Counted from the stretch's first letter, positions 38,644-47,941 are shown. The stretch: 64,000 nucleotides of DNA from Kozakia baliensis (GCF_001787335.1 NZ_CP014674.1:1568501-1632500), one strand, 5' to 3'. Notes: generated by a model not told the origin, from the letters alone. Translations and numbers: made by a program.

Positions 38644-41223
38644 ATGATGGTGACCGGATTGGCCGCCGTGCTGTTGGCGCTGGCTTTATTGCTGGCTCTG
38701 ATCAGTGCTGTACAGCCCTTAGCGCGCCGCCTGGAAGTCTCCGAAACCGTTCTGCTCGCGTTGGTCGGCATCATCTTAGGTGGTGCGGCCGATCTGGTTT
38801 TACGCTCGTCGATGACGGAGATGTTCGACTCGGCGGCGGAAACGCTGCTTTATTTTCCGATCAATAGCGAAGCGTTCCTTCTCATCTTCCTGCCCATCCT
38901 CGTCTTCCAGGGCGCACTGGCGATTGACGTGCGTCGCCTTGCTCATGAGGCGGCGACCGTACTTCTTTTGGCCGTGGTGGCCGTTGTGGTTTCCACAGCG
39001 ACCATCGGCTTGGCGCTCTACCCCTTTGCTGGCCAATCGCTTGTGGTCTGCCTTCTACTTGGCTCTATCGTCGCGACGACCGATCCTTCCGCCGTGGCGG
39101 GGATTTTCCGCGAGATTGGGGCAGCCTCGCGCCTGACGCGCTTGGTCGAAGGCGAGGCGTTGTTGAACGACGCCGCCGCGATCGCAATTTTTTCGATCCT
39201 TCTGGCTTCCGTCACATCCCATCATCAAATCCGCCTAGGAGGCGCGGCGCTCGACTTCGTCACATCGTTTGGCGGGGCGATTATCGTGGGCGTAGCGATC
39301 GGGCGCTTGACCCTGCTGCTGATTGCTGGACTGGGCGCATCGCCCGCTGCCGAAGTTACACTGACCCTGGCACTACCTTACACCGTTTATATTATTTGCG
39401 ATGAATTGCTGGGATTTTCGGGCGTGGTAGCGACGGCCGCTTCAGGCTTGACGCTTTCCGTCTATGGGCCATCCACTTTCCGCCCGCAAATTTGGCGCTT
39501 TCTCAACGAGTTATGGCAGCAACTCGTCTTTTGGGCGGGTTCCCTGGTGTTTCTGCTCGCGTCCATGCTAGTGCCTCGGCTTCTGATCGGCATGACGCGG
39601 TGGGATTGCGTGCTGATCATTATCGCCAGCGTGGCAGGCTTACTAGCGCGCGGCTCGGTTGTCTTCGGTCTCTTGCCCATCCTGGCAGCCGCAAAGCTTT
39701 CGCCACCCGTGCCCAATCCTTTCAAAACCACGATGGTCTGGGGCGGCTTGCGCGGCGCGATTACATTAGCGCTTGCGCTGGCTGTAACGGAAAATCAACG
39801 GGTTTCCACACCGGTGGCGCATTTCATCGGCATCATCGCGACCGGCTTCGTGTTGATCACGCTTCTGCTCAACGGCACAACGCTGCGTTATCTCGTGATC
39901 TTCCTCAAGCTCGATCAGCTTTCACCGATCGATCAGGCTTTGCGGCATCAGGTTCTCGGCACCGGATTGGGACATGTCGCGGAACGCACGCATAATCTCG
40001 CCGAGGAGTTGGGATTTAGTTCCAGTGTGCAGCACGCCATTCTCGGGCGTATCGAACATCGTGCGGAAGAGGAGCGGGAGGCCAATACGTTCGACACGGC
40101 GTTGGGCGATCGCCAACGCGTAACGTTGGCGCTGATTGTTATCGCCAATCGCGAACGCTCCTTGTTGCTCGATCTTTTCCGTATCCAAGGGCTGTCACGC
40201 CGGGTCATGGAAAATCTGCTCCGCTCCGCCGAGGCCATGGTGGATGGGGCGCGGCTGGAAGGGCGTTACGGTTATGTGCGTGCGCTGAGAAAACGCCTTA
40301 GCCCAACATTACGCTTCCGGCTGGCTCAAATACTGCATCACCGCCTGCATATCGATCAGCCGTTGATGTATTGCATGACCGAGCGTTTCGAAATGCTGGT
40401 CATCGCGCATCTCGTATCGATCTCGCTCATGCGCTTCATGCATGAACGGCTGGAGCCGATGCTTGGCTCGCGTATCAGCGAGATCGTCTCCGAAGTACTC
40501 GGTCGTCAGCGCCGCTTACTCAATGATGCCTTGGAAATGATGCGCTTGCATTACCAGGGTTATTCGGAGGCTTTGGAAAGCCGCATATTGCATCAAATCG
40601 CCCTTCGTCTCGAAGGCGAAGAATATGACGAACTGCTTTCCGACAACCTAATCAGCGAGGAATTACACCGCGAATTGTATCGTGACGTGGAAAAGCGTCG
40701 TCAGCGTCTCGATACGCCGTTACGTTTCGACCTGAAAAGCGGGATCGAGCAGCGTTTGCGTGAATTTCCAGCATTTCGCGGGGTTCCTGATGCTGTCCTC
40801 CATGATCTGGCGATGAATATTTCGCTTCATTTTGCATCGCCTGGCGAAACGCTCATTAAACGCGGGCATAAAATTCATACGATCTACGCCGTCGTCGCCG
40901 GTTTGGCCGAAGTGCATATCGCGGAGCAAGATATTCAGTTCGGGGCAGGGGATTTGATCGGGGCTTCAGCGCTCATCAATGACGTGCCTGCGCGCGGCAC
41001 GGTTCGGGCTTTGCAATTTGGCCATCTTCTGGCCATTCCTGCGGCGCGTTTCCGGCGTCTGTTGGAAGAATATCCGATCGTTCAGCGTGCGGTGGATGAG
41101 CGCGCTTCGGAACGACGAGACGGAAAACGGCCTCTTTCCTTAGTGTTGGGCCAAGAGAAAGAACCGTTTGTCCCATCTCGTGAGGCCATTAAATTGATGA
41201 TGGATCAACGCCCGCACGAATAA
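38644..41223 (+). CDS. CPA1-family cation/proton antiporter with C-terminal cyclic-nucleotide-binding-like domain
   Basis: An 859-residue inner membrane Na+(K+)/H+ antiporter. The first about 430 residues form some 12 membrane segments with CPA1 motifs: SIVATTDPSAVAG near residue 141, EGEALLNDAAAIAIF near 170, and WGGLRGAITLALALA near 370. A long cytoplasmic region (about 430-700) is mostly helical. Residues about 702-812 look like a cyclic-nucleotide-binding domain (GETLIKRGHKI...VVAGLAEVHI...GDLIGASALINDVPARGTVRAL). In the phosphate-binding cassette the usual Glu of GE is Ala (IGAS), while an Arg remains, so nucleotide binding is uncertain. The layout resembles plant SOS1 and some bacterial NhaP proteins. 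Its 3' end overlaps the POT gene by 35 bases. Confidence 0.88.
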   Translation: MMVTGLAAVLLALALLLALISAVQPLARRLEVSETVLLALVGIILGGAADLVLRSSMTEMFDSAAETLLYFPINSEAFLLIFLPILVFQGALAIDVRRLAHEAATVLLLAVVAVVVSTATIGLALYPFAGQSLVVCLLLGSIVATTDPSAVAGIFREIGAASRLTRLVEGEALLNDAAAIAIFSILLASVTSHHQIRLGGAALDFVTSFGGAIIVGVAIGRLTLLLIAGLGASPAAEVTLTLALPYTVYIICDELLGFSGVVATAASGLTLSVYGPSTFRPQIWRFLNELWQQLVFWAGSLVFLLASMLVPRLLIGMTRWDCVLIIIASVAGLLARGSVVFGLLPILAAAKLSPPVPNPFKTTMVWGGLRGAITLALALAVTENQRVSTPVAHFIGIIATGFVLITLLLNGTTLRYLVIFLKLDQLSPIDQALRHQVLGTGLGHVAERTHNLAEELGFSSSVQHAILGRIEHRAEEEREANTFDTALGDRQRVTLALIVIANRERSLLLDLFRIQGLSRRVMENLLRSAEAMVDGARLEGRYGYVRALRKRLSPTLRFRLAQILHHRLHIDQPLMYCMTERFEMLVIAHLVSISLMRFMHERLEPMLGSRISEIVSEVLGRQRRLLNDALEMMRLHYQGYSEALESRILHQIALRLEGEEYDELLSDNLISEELHRELYRDVEKRRQRLDTPLRFDLKSGIEQRLREFPAFRGVPDAVLHDLAMNISLHFASPGETLIKRGHKIHTIYAVVAGLAEVHIAEQDIQFGAGDLIGASALINDVPARGTVRALQFGHLLAIPAARFRRLLEEYPIVQRAVDERASERRDGKRPLSLVLGQEKEPFVPSREAIKLMMDQRPHE

Positions 41224-42610
41224 AGACGGGCGGAGCAAACACATCTTTAAAGAAGCGGGCGAACAGCCACAAAAGCAGGGTCGCGCCTAAACTTAAGCCC
41301 GCATGGAGCAACCAGAAGCTAGAGGCGGATAGGAAGTCCAATAGCCCCGCCAATTTGCCGACGAAAAGATTACCCAAGAACAAATGCAGTGAATAGCATG
41401 CCACAATCGTAACATTGACGGCTCTTGGTGCCGCGCGGGAAAACAAGGCCATACCTGTCGCATACGTCAGCGAAAAGCCGATATCGTTCACAAGATGAAA
41501 TGCAATTCCCCATAGGATATTAACCTGATGCGGCCCAGGTTGAAGCCAGGAGCCGAGCGCCAGAAAGATCGGTCCGACGCTCGCAATCCCACCGCCCAAA
41601 ACCATTTTCTGAATCTCGTTCGGCACCGTACGGGACCGCGCCCAAATGCGCCAGAACCATACAATCAGCAAGGTCGTTCCGGTGCTGACGAGACCGTCCA
41701 TGGAAACGAGCCAACTGACAGGCACTTCATAACCTAAGAAAGTCAGTTGATAGTGCCGTTCGCCCCAAATGAGATAACCGTTGAAAATCTCCGTATTGGC
41801 GACACTTACCACCGCCAATACGGGAAGAAGCGCTAACAACACAAGAACAGCGCGAGTTTCTTGGGGAGTGAGGCGAGGGCGGTTAGCAGCACTTCGTTGC
41901 ATGTGCTGCGGATCTGGCGGAAGTTGATGACACCCCAACACATAAACCGCAAGACCAGCCAGCACGCCAATGCCTGCGATCAGAAACCCAGCCGCCCAGC
42001 CGTAACGATCCGCAAAGCTACTGCACAAAATCGGCGAGACGATAACAGCCATCTGGACGCCGAGCATAAAGAACTGAAACGCATCCGCGCGGCGAGGATC
42101 CTCACCTTGATAAAGCGCGCCAAGTTGGGCGGGAAGCAGTCCTCGCAGGAAGCCGAAACCAAGCAATAAGCAAAACAATGCAAGGAGAAATAGAGGCTCG
42201 ACAGCCAGCATGAAAACGCCTGCGATCAATGTCGCTGCGCCTAATATGATCATCCGCCTCCGGCCAAGCCAATAATCGGCGATCAAGCCGCCGAGCATCG
42301 GCGTGGCGTAAACCGCCGCCAGGAACAAACCCATGAGCGCCGAAGCCGAAGCCGCGACCGAATGTGCATTATATAAGCTTTGGATAAACGGCAGAAAAAA
42401 GCTCATGCCCCAGATCCGCGCGCTGTGCCCGGGCAAAAGTGCATCGTTTTCCATATAGAGAACGAGCAGAGATTGAATCCCGTAAAGCGTAAACGCAACA
42501 CCACCTTCGGTGAGAACCAGCACAGCCAATCCTGGCGGATGCTTTCGTGAATGTGCAACATGCGGAGAAACTTCGAAAGGCGGTGCGCCATCCGGCAGGA
42601 TTTCAGTCAA
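41189..42610 (-). CDS. POT/PTR-family peptide MFS transporter
   Basis: A 473-residue proton-coupled oligopeptide transporter of the POT (PTR2) branch of the MFS. About 12-14 membrane segments are evident. Family marks are EGGVAFTLYGIQSLLVLYM near residue 35 (the E-x-x-x-[FY] helix-1 signature region is diverged: ERFSYYG in the standard motif), TPMLGGLIADYWLGRRRMIILGA near 105, and the FNGYLIWGERHYQL segment. Substrates are probably di- or tripeptides, by family. It lies tail to tail with the antiporter, sharing 35 bases. A promoter candidate with a palindrome in its spacer lies about 75-100 bases upstream. Confidence 0.85.
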   Translation of the reverse strand: MTEILPDGAPPFEVSPHVAHSRKHPPGLAVLVLTEGGVAFTLYGIQSLLVLYMENDALLPGHSARIWGMSFFLPFIQSLYNAHSVAASASALMGLFLAAVYATPMLGGLIADYWLGRRRMIILGAATLIAGVFMLAVEPLFLLALFCLLLGFGFLRGLLPAQLGALYQGEDPRRADAFQFFMLGVQMAVIVSPILCSSFADRYGWAAGFLIAGIGVLAGLAVYVLGCHQLPPDPQHMQRSAANRPRLTPQETRAVLVLLALLPVLAVVSVANTEIFNGYLIWGERHYQLTFLGYEVPVSWLVSMDGLVSTGTTLLIVWFWRIWARSRTVPNEIQKMVLGGGIASVGPIFLALGSWLQPGPHQVNILWGIAFHLVNDIGFSLTYATGMALFSRAAPRAVNVTIVACYSLHLFLGNLFVGKLAGLLDFLSASSFWLLHAGLSLGATLLLWLFARFFKDVFAPPVFIRAGVDPSSI

Positions 42611-42683
42611 CAGAGTTTTCCGTCAGAAGGATTCTATGATTTTCTCCATCTTCACGATGTTCAAGGCTTCCACAAGTCCACAT

Positions 42684-42713
42684 CCATTAGTTCGATAAGA
42701 TATCTTATGCCAA
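42684..42713 (-). promoter_or_regulatory. Candidate promoter of the POT transporter gene
   Basis: On the minus strand TTGGCA (42713-42708) and TAATGG (42689-42684) are 18 bases apart. The spacer holds a 14-bp perfect palindrome. The match to the consensus is moderate. Confidence 0.45.
42695..42708. promoter_or_regulatory. Perfect palindrome ATAAGATATCTTAT, operator candidate
   Basis: A 14-bp palindrome without spacer lies between the putative -35 and -10 boxes upstream of the POT transporter gene. A dimeric regulator bound here would block RNA polymerase. No other copy was noticed by eye in the window. Confidence 0.45.
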
Positions 42714-42731
42714 CTGATATGTCTGATCGAG

Positions 42732-43166
42732 CTAGCTTCGCCATGTGAAATTCAGGTTCAATCGATAATGAGCTTGTTCAACCGCATTGCCATTCACCAT
42801 CGCTGGAAAGAATTTCGCATGCTGAATAAAATAAAGCGCATCGGCGTTAAAGACTGGATCAGTGCTCTGCATAATATTGCATCCCACAGGATCACCATCC
42901 GCCTCTACGGTGCAATGGACGGAAACCCTCCCATTTTCATGCCGTGCCAGTGCGATCTTCGGATAATGCGGCGCACCACTTACAAGCCGATTGATACGTG
43001 CGCTGCGGCTTCCATTGTGGGAAATGGAATGACGCGCCACCTGCACCCCACAAACCCCGAGAAAGATTGCAAAGCTTGAAAGAAACAACACCGGGTTCCG
43101 CTGCCAGAAAGGCTTAGCAACTTCTGGCAGCGGTTGCGGTTCATAATTCTCTTTCGGCTCACTCAT
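42732..43166 (-). CDS. Short TonB-like C-terminal domain protein
   Basis: A 144-residue protein with one membrane segment (PVLFLSSFAIFLGVCGVQVA, residues 27-46) and a C-terminal TonB-type domain. The domain contains SGAPHYPKIALARHENGRVSVHCTVEADGDPVGCNIMQSTDPVFNADALYF and ends in the strand HYRLNLNFTW; the YPxxA start and the V-[DE]-x-D-G strand turn are typical of TonB. The proline-rich spanner of a true TonB is missing, so it can hardly reach across the periplasm. No exbB or exbD is present. Its ATG overlaps the spoVR stop by 4 bases, so it is the last gene of the prkA-yeaH-spoVR operon. Two Cys in the domain could pair. The role is unknown. Confidence 0.78.
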   Translation of the reverse strand: MSEPKENYEPQPLPEVAKPFWQRNPVLFLSSFAIFLGVCGVQVARHSISHNGSRSARINRLVSGAPHYPKIALARHENGRVSVHCTVEADGDPVGCNIMQSTDPVFNADALYFIQHAKFFPAMVNGNAVEQAHYRLNLNFTWRS

Positions 43167-44662
43167 GCCGCCATATAACTGCCAAGCTCTCGCCCAGTCT
43201 GGTTATCCACTTCCTTGAGCGTCACGCCATAACCCCATAGTTCAGCCAAGTGAGCCAATGTTAGTCGAGCGTCGCTTGGTTGAAGCAAGTGGCCCGGCCG
43301 CGTGCGATGCTCTAGCTTCAACATGCGGTCGCCCTGAAGATCCGCACCGACAATCTCGATTTCCTCAGACAATACGCCCGGATCGTAAGATGACGCGACG
43401 GAACGACGAATCTCACGATAACCGCTCTCATTATGAATGGAGTCCACCAAAAGATAAGGCTGCGCCAGATCGTCGGTAAGCCGAAATAACCGGAAATCCC
43501 GGATTACTTTGGGCGAAAGAAACTGCTGCACGAAACTCTCGTCGCGATATTCCGCCCAGGCATGGTGCAACGTACCTACGGCATCGTTATTCCCGGCAAA
43601 GTTCGGGAACCATGCGCGGTCTTCCTCAGTCGGCGTCGTGCAGATACGCGCAATGTCGGACATCATGGCAAAGCCGAGCGCATAAGGATTGAAGCTCGGC
43701 CCTCCGCCTTCATCGAAGCCGCGCTGAGTAATGACATTGGTGGTCGAGTGAATCGCTTCGAGCATCGAAGCATCGTCGATTTCACCTTTTTCATGCAAGC
43801 GCCGCATAATGTAATCATGCACCCAGGTCGCGCAGCCTTCATTCATGAGCTTTAATTGTGGCTGCGGATAAAAATACTGTGCCGTCAGCCGAACAATGCG
43901 GATGACCTCCCGCTCCCATGGTTCTAGTTTCGGCGCGTTCTTTTCTAGAAAATAGAGAATATTTTCTTCGGGCAACCCGAGCGTTGGGTCGTTGCCGTTG
44001 GCGCCACCTACACTTTCGTCCGCATCGCGCTTGGGAACCGTGCGCCATAGATCGTTATAGGTCTGGGCTTCGTAAGCACGCCGTTCCCGGTCACGCTCCT
44101 GTTCCTGGCGCAAATCGAGGCGTTTGATCCCGGAATGCCGATTGACGCCCTGCCCTTGCAATGCGTGCGCAGCATCCAAAATACGCTCGACCGCGCGAAC
44201 GCCGTGGCGCTCCTCACAACGTGAAATATAACCGCGCGCAAATTCCAGATAATCGAGGATTTGCGTGGGGTCCGTCCATTCTCGGAAAAGGCGATTATTG
44301 CGGAAGAAATGATTATGGCCAAACGCAGCATGCGCGATCACTAGCGCCTGCATCGTGGCGCTATTTTCCTCCATGAGATAGCTGATGCATGGGCTGGAAT
44401 TGATGACGACCTCGTAGGCCAGCCCCATCAACCCGCGTTTATAGGCGTTTTCATGGCTGACGAAGCGCTTCCCGGCCGACCAGTGCGGATAGCTGAGCGG
44501 CATGCCGTGCGATGTATAGACATCCAGCATTTGCTCGGAAGTGATGACTTCGATGCGATTAGGATAGGTTTCCAGCCGCAATTCTTCCTGCGCAATGCGC
44601 TCGATCGCATCGTAGCAAATACGAAGCGTGGAAAAATTCCAATCTGTGCCGGTATAGAGCAT
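43163..44662 (-). CDS. spoVR: SpoVR family protein
   Basis: A 499-residue cytoplasmic protein of the SpoVR/YcgB family, named for a spore cortex gene of Bacillus but widespread in non-sporulating proteobacteria. Its molecular role is unsettled. Family features include the WNFSTLRICYDAIERIAQEELRLETYPNRIEVI start, YPHWSAGKRF, PCISYLMEENSATMQALVIAHAAFGHNHFFRNN (a His-rich metal-site-like helix) and NEGCATWVHDYIM. Its start overlaps the yeaH-like stop by 1 base, and its stop overlaps the TonB-like start by 4. prkA, yeaH and spoVR form a known conserved trio linked to stress and stationary phase. Confidence 0.94.
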   Translation of the reverse strand: MLYTGTDWNFSTLRICYDAIERIAQEELRLETYPNRIEVITSEQMLDVYTSHGMPLSYPHWSAGKRFVSHENAYKRGLMGLAYEVVINSSPCISYLMEENSATMQALVIAHAAFGHNHFFRNNRLFREWTDPTQILDYLEFARGYISRCEERHGVRAVERILDAAHALQGQGVNRHSGIKRLDLRQEQERDRERRAYEAQTYNDLWRTVPKRDADESVGGANGNDPTLGLPEENILYFLEKNAPKLEPWEREVIRIVRLTAQYFYPQPQLKLMNEGCATWVHDYIMRRLHEKGEIDDASMLEAIHSTTNVITQRGFDEGGGPSFNPYALGFAMMSDIARICTTPTEEDRAWFPNFAGNNDAVGTLHHAWAEYRDESFVQQFLSPKVIRDFRLFRLTDDLAQPYLLVDSIHNESGYREIRRSVASSYDPGVLSEEIEIVGADLQGDRMLKLEHRTRPGHLLQPSDARLTLAHLAELWGYGVTLKEVDNQTGRELGSYMAA

Positions 44663-45975
44663 TATCCGCCCCCTGCCCGCTCTTCCGCGCGGCGCGCGAA
44701 AAGTTCACGAAATACTGGGAAAATATCGCGTCGGTCCCGCACCTGACGAATGGCCAGTTGCGGATTTTCCTCGGCGATCTGCCGATAGCAACGCCAAAGA
44801 TCCGTATCATTGCGAATAATCGCGCCGGAACCGGCCACCTCGATATAAGCGAAATATTGGACCAGCGGCAGAATGCTCTCGGTCATCAACGAAGCGACCT
44901 TTGGCGTATCGGAAGCAATATTATCGCCGTCCGATGCCTGCGCCACGTAAATATTCCATTTATCAACGGGATAGCGCGCTTTCTGCACATCCAACATCAC
45001 GTCGAGCGCCGTAGAAACTACCGTGCCGCCTGTGCGCGGATCAGTGAAGAACGTCTCCTCATCCACCTCTTCTGCCGTCTCGGCATGGCGGATGAAAACG
45101 ATCTCCAGCTTCTCGTAGCGCCGATCGAGAAAGACATGCAGCAAGAGGAAAAACTGTTTGCCCAACTCCTTCATTTTTTCGGTCATGGAGCCGGAAACAT
45201 CCATGATGCAGAACATCACGGCCTGCGTCGTCGGTTTCGGCACCGGAGTAAAGCGCCGATAACGCAGATCAACCGGATCGACCCACGGAATACGTGCCAA
45301 TCTTTGGCGGAAGCGGTCCCGTTCCTCCCGCAGCGTTTGTAGCCGCGACAGTAATTCGGTCCCAAGCGGCCGCGTCTCCTCAAGCTGCGCGATTTCTTCC
45401 TCGATTTCGATGAGTGCTTCGGGCTTAGGGCGTTTCAGTCCAATCCGACGCGCAACCGAATGCCGCATCGTCCGCCCAAGATCGAGCTGTGAAGGAGAAC
45501 CCTCGCTGCTCAATCCTGCACGGCTATGCGCCATGCTCGTGGTCGTCGCGATCTCACGCTTGACCAGATCCGGGAGTTCCAGATCGTCGAAGAACAGATC
45601 GAGAAATTCATCGCGTGAGAGGATAAAGCGGTAAGAATCCTCACCGCCACCCTGATCGCTTGCATCACCCCCCTCGCCGCCGCCTTCTCCATCCCCACCT
45701 GGAGGACGGCGCAGTCGATCGCCGGGAACGAATTCCTTATTGCCTGGCAAAACAAACTGCCGAACACCCTTGCCAAAGACCCGATGAAAACTTGGCTCAT
45801 GCAGAACATCGGCTGGAATGGTTATGGCATTTTCCTGTCCAGTATCGCGAATACGCCCCTGCGCTACCGCTTCGCGCACCGCGCTCTGGACCGCGCCACG
45901 AGCGCGGGCCAAAACACGACGACGATTTTCGGCGTTTTTGCCATGCGGATTTGGACGCCTGTCGATGATATCCAT
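44662..45975 (-). CDS. YeaH/YhbH family protein (DUF444)
   Basis: A 437-residue protein of the DUF444 family, the partner of PrkA-type kinases (yeaG-yeaH in E. coli). It has a von Willebrand factor A-like domain with a MIDAS-type DVSGSMTEKMKELGKQFF in the middle (about residues 258-275), followed by RHAETAEEVDEETFF and GTVVSTALDVM. The N-terminal region is basic and opens with the family segment DRRPNPHGKNAENRRRVLARARGAV. A Gly/Glu/Asp-rich patch near residues 95-115 is probably disordered. It lies 19 bases downstream of prkA and overlaps spoVR by one base. In E. coli the pair answers nitrogen starvation and acid stress (established for that species only). Confidence 0.94.
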   Translation of the reverse strand: MDIIDRRPNPHGKNAENRRRVLARARGAVQSAVREAVAQGRIRDTGQENAITIPADVLHEPSFHRVFGKGVRQFVLPGNKEFVPGDRLRRPPGGDGEGGGEGGDASDQGGGEDSYRFILSRDEFLDLFFDDLELPDLVKREIATTTSMAHSRAGLSSEGSPSQLDLGRTMRHSVARRIGLKRPKPEALIEIEEEIAQLEETRPLGTELLSRLQTLREERDRFRQRLARIPWVDPVDLRYRRFTPVPKPTTQAVMFCIMDVSGSMTEKMKELGKQFFLLLHVFLDRRYEKLEIVFIRHAETAEEVDEETFFTDPRTGGTVVSTALDVMLDVQKARYPVDKWNIYVAQASDGDNIASDTPKVASLMTESILPLVQYFAYIEVAGSGAIIRNDTDLWRCYRQIAEENPQLAIRQVRDRRDIFPVFRELFARRAEERAGGG

Positions 45976-45994
45976 AAAGCGCTCCGGTCCCGGC

Positions 45995-47941
45995 TTAAGC
46001 CGACTGCTTCACGCGCATATACCATTCAACGAGTCTGCGAACCTGTCGTTCCGTATAGCCGCGCGCAACCATGCGTTCGACAAATTCACCGTGCTTGCGT
46101 TCGCTGTCACTGTCCTTCTTGGAGCCAAAGCTAATGACCGGCAGCAGATCCTCGACCTGACTGAACATCCGCTTTTCGATCACGTCGCGGATTTTTTCAT
46201 AGCTGGTCCAAGAGGGATTGCGTCCACCATTGGCCGCCCTCGCCCGCAATGAGAATTTCACAACTTCGTTGCGGAAATCTTTAGGGTTGGCGATCCCGGC
46301 AGGCTTCTCCGTTTTGGTCAGCTCCGCGTTCAGCAAATCACGGTTCATCAACTGTCCCGTATCGGGGTCTTTGAAATCCTGATCCTCAATCCAGGCATCC
46401 GCATAGTCGAGGTAACGATCGAACAGGTTTTGCCCGTAATCGTTGTAGCTCTCCAAATACGCTTTTTGGATCTCGTGCCCTAGGAAATCGGCATAGCGAC
46501 GTGAAAGCTCGGATTTCAGCATCGCCAGATAATTGGCCTCGATTTCCGGCGGAAATTGCTCACGACGCACAGCCTGCTCAAGCACATACATCAGATGAAC
46601 CGGATCGGCCGAAATTTCGCTGGAATCGTGATTGAATGTCGCGGACAGCACTTTATAGGCGAAACGCGTGGAAATACCTTCCATGCCCTCATCCACACCC
46701 GACGCGTCGCGATATTCCTGCATCGCGCGGGCTTTCGGATCGGTCTCGCGGATGTTCTCGCCGTCATAGACGCGCATCTTGGCGAACTGCGATGAATTCG
46801 GATGCTGCTTCAAACGCGACAGCACCGCAAACTGCGCCAGCATATTCAGTGTGTTCGGCGCGCACGGCGCACTACCCAGCGCGGAAGATTGAATCAGTTT
46901 TTCATAAATCTTCGCCTCTTCCGTCACACGCAAGCAATACGGCACCTTGATGACGCAGACGCGATCAAGGAAAGCCTCATTGGTGCGGTTATTGCGGAAA
47001 GACTGCCACTCCGCCTCGTTGGAATGCGCCAAAATCACGCCAGTAAATGGAATCGCGCCGATATTCTCAGTGCCGACGTAGTTGCCTTCCTGTGTGGCCG
47101 TCAGCAACGGATGAAGCATCTTGATCGGCGCCTTGAACATCTCCACGAATTCGAGAATGCCCTGATTGGCGCGGTTCAACCCGCCCGAGAAGCTATAAGC
47201 ATCTGGGTCGTTCTGGCTGAAATGCTCCAACTGCCGGATGTCCACCTTACCGACCAGCGCAGATACATCTTGGTTGTTGTCATCGCCCGGCTCAGTCTTC
47301 GCAACGGCAATCTGACGCAGCTTGGAAGGATGCACCTTCACCACGGTAAAGCGCGAAATGTCGCCGTCGAATTCCTCCAACCGCTTGATCGCCCATGGAC
47401 TTGCAATACCCGTAAGAACGCGGCGCGGAATGCCGTATTGCTCCAGCAAAGCCGGTCCCATCCGGTCAGGATCGAACAGCCCGAGCGGACTTTCGAAAAC
47501 CGGGCTGATATGTTTACCCGCTTTCAGAACATAGATGGGTTCTTGCTCCATCAACGTCTTGAGCCGCTCTCCCAAGGAAGATTTGCCGCCGCCGACTGGG
47601 CCAAGCAAATAAAGAATTTGCTTGCGCTCCTCCAAACCCTGGGCCGCATGGCGGAAGAAGCCCACGATCTGCTCGACTGTCTCTTCCATGCCGAAGAAAT
47701 CGGCAAAGGCCGGATAGGTCCGCACGGTGCGGTTCATGAAAATGCGACCGAGACGAGGATCACGCGCCGAGTCAAGCATGACCGGCTCGCCGATAGCCTT
47801 CAACATCCGTTCAGAGGCGCTGGCGTAGCAAGAAGGATCATCTCGGCAAAGCTGCAGATACGAGGCAAGCGACATCTCGGTCTCGCGGCGCTCGTCGCGC
47901 ATCGTGGTGGCAAGCGAGAAAACGTCTGAAAACGAACCCAT
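45995..47941 (-). CDS. prkA: PrkA family serine protein kinase
   Basis: A 648-residue protein of the PrkA/YeaG family. The N-terminal half is an AAA-type ATPase with Walker A LLGPVGGGKSSLGERLK (about residue 108) and the conserved SPLGLFDP and ANQGILEFVEMFKAPIKMLHPLLTATQEGNY, where the Walker B-like acid pair lies. The C-terminal half matches the PrkA kinase domain, ending in VEWYMRVKQSA. Some members may act as proteases rather than kinases, which is still debated. It heads the operon prkA-yeaH-spoVR-tonB-like. The 280-base gap upstream (47942-48221) holds no gene; I see no convincing promoter there, only a TTGAAA with a weak partner. Confidence 0.95.
   Translation of the reverse strand: MGSFSDVFSLATTMRDERRETEMSLASYLQLCRDDPSCYASASERMLKAIGEPVMLDSARDPRLGRIFMNRTVRTYPAFADFFGMEETVEQIVGFFRHAAQGLEERKQILYLLGPVGGGKSSLGERLKTLMEQEPIYVLKAGKHISPVFESPLGLFDPDRMGPALLEQYGIPRRVLTGIASPWAIKRLEEFDGDISRFTVVKVHPSKLRQIAVAKTEPGDDNNQDVSALVGKVDIRQLEHFSQNDPDAYSFSGGLNRANQGILEFVEMFKAPIKMLHPLLTATQEGNYVGTENIGAIPFTGVILAHSNEAEWQSFRNNRTNEAFLDRVCVIKVPYCLRVTEEAKIYEKLIQSSALGSAPCAPNTLNMLAQFAVLSRLKQHPNSSQFAKMRVYDGENIRETDPKARAMQEYRDASGVDEGMEGISTRFAYKVLSATFNHDSSEISADPVHLMYVLEQAVRREQFPPEIEANYLAMLKSELSRRYADFLGHEIQKAYLESYNDYGQNLFDRYLDYADAWIEDQDFKDPDTGQLMNRDLLNAELTKTEKPAGIANPKDFRNEVVKFSLRARAANGGRNPSWTSYEKIRDVIEKRMFSQVEDLLPVISFGSKKDSDSERKHGEFVERMVARGYTERQVRRLVEWYMRVKQSA

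Noticed and set aside
46802-47929. 375-residue plus-strand frame opposite prkA
   Set aside because: PrkA motifs are unambiguous on the minus strand, and this frame has no family features.
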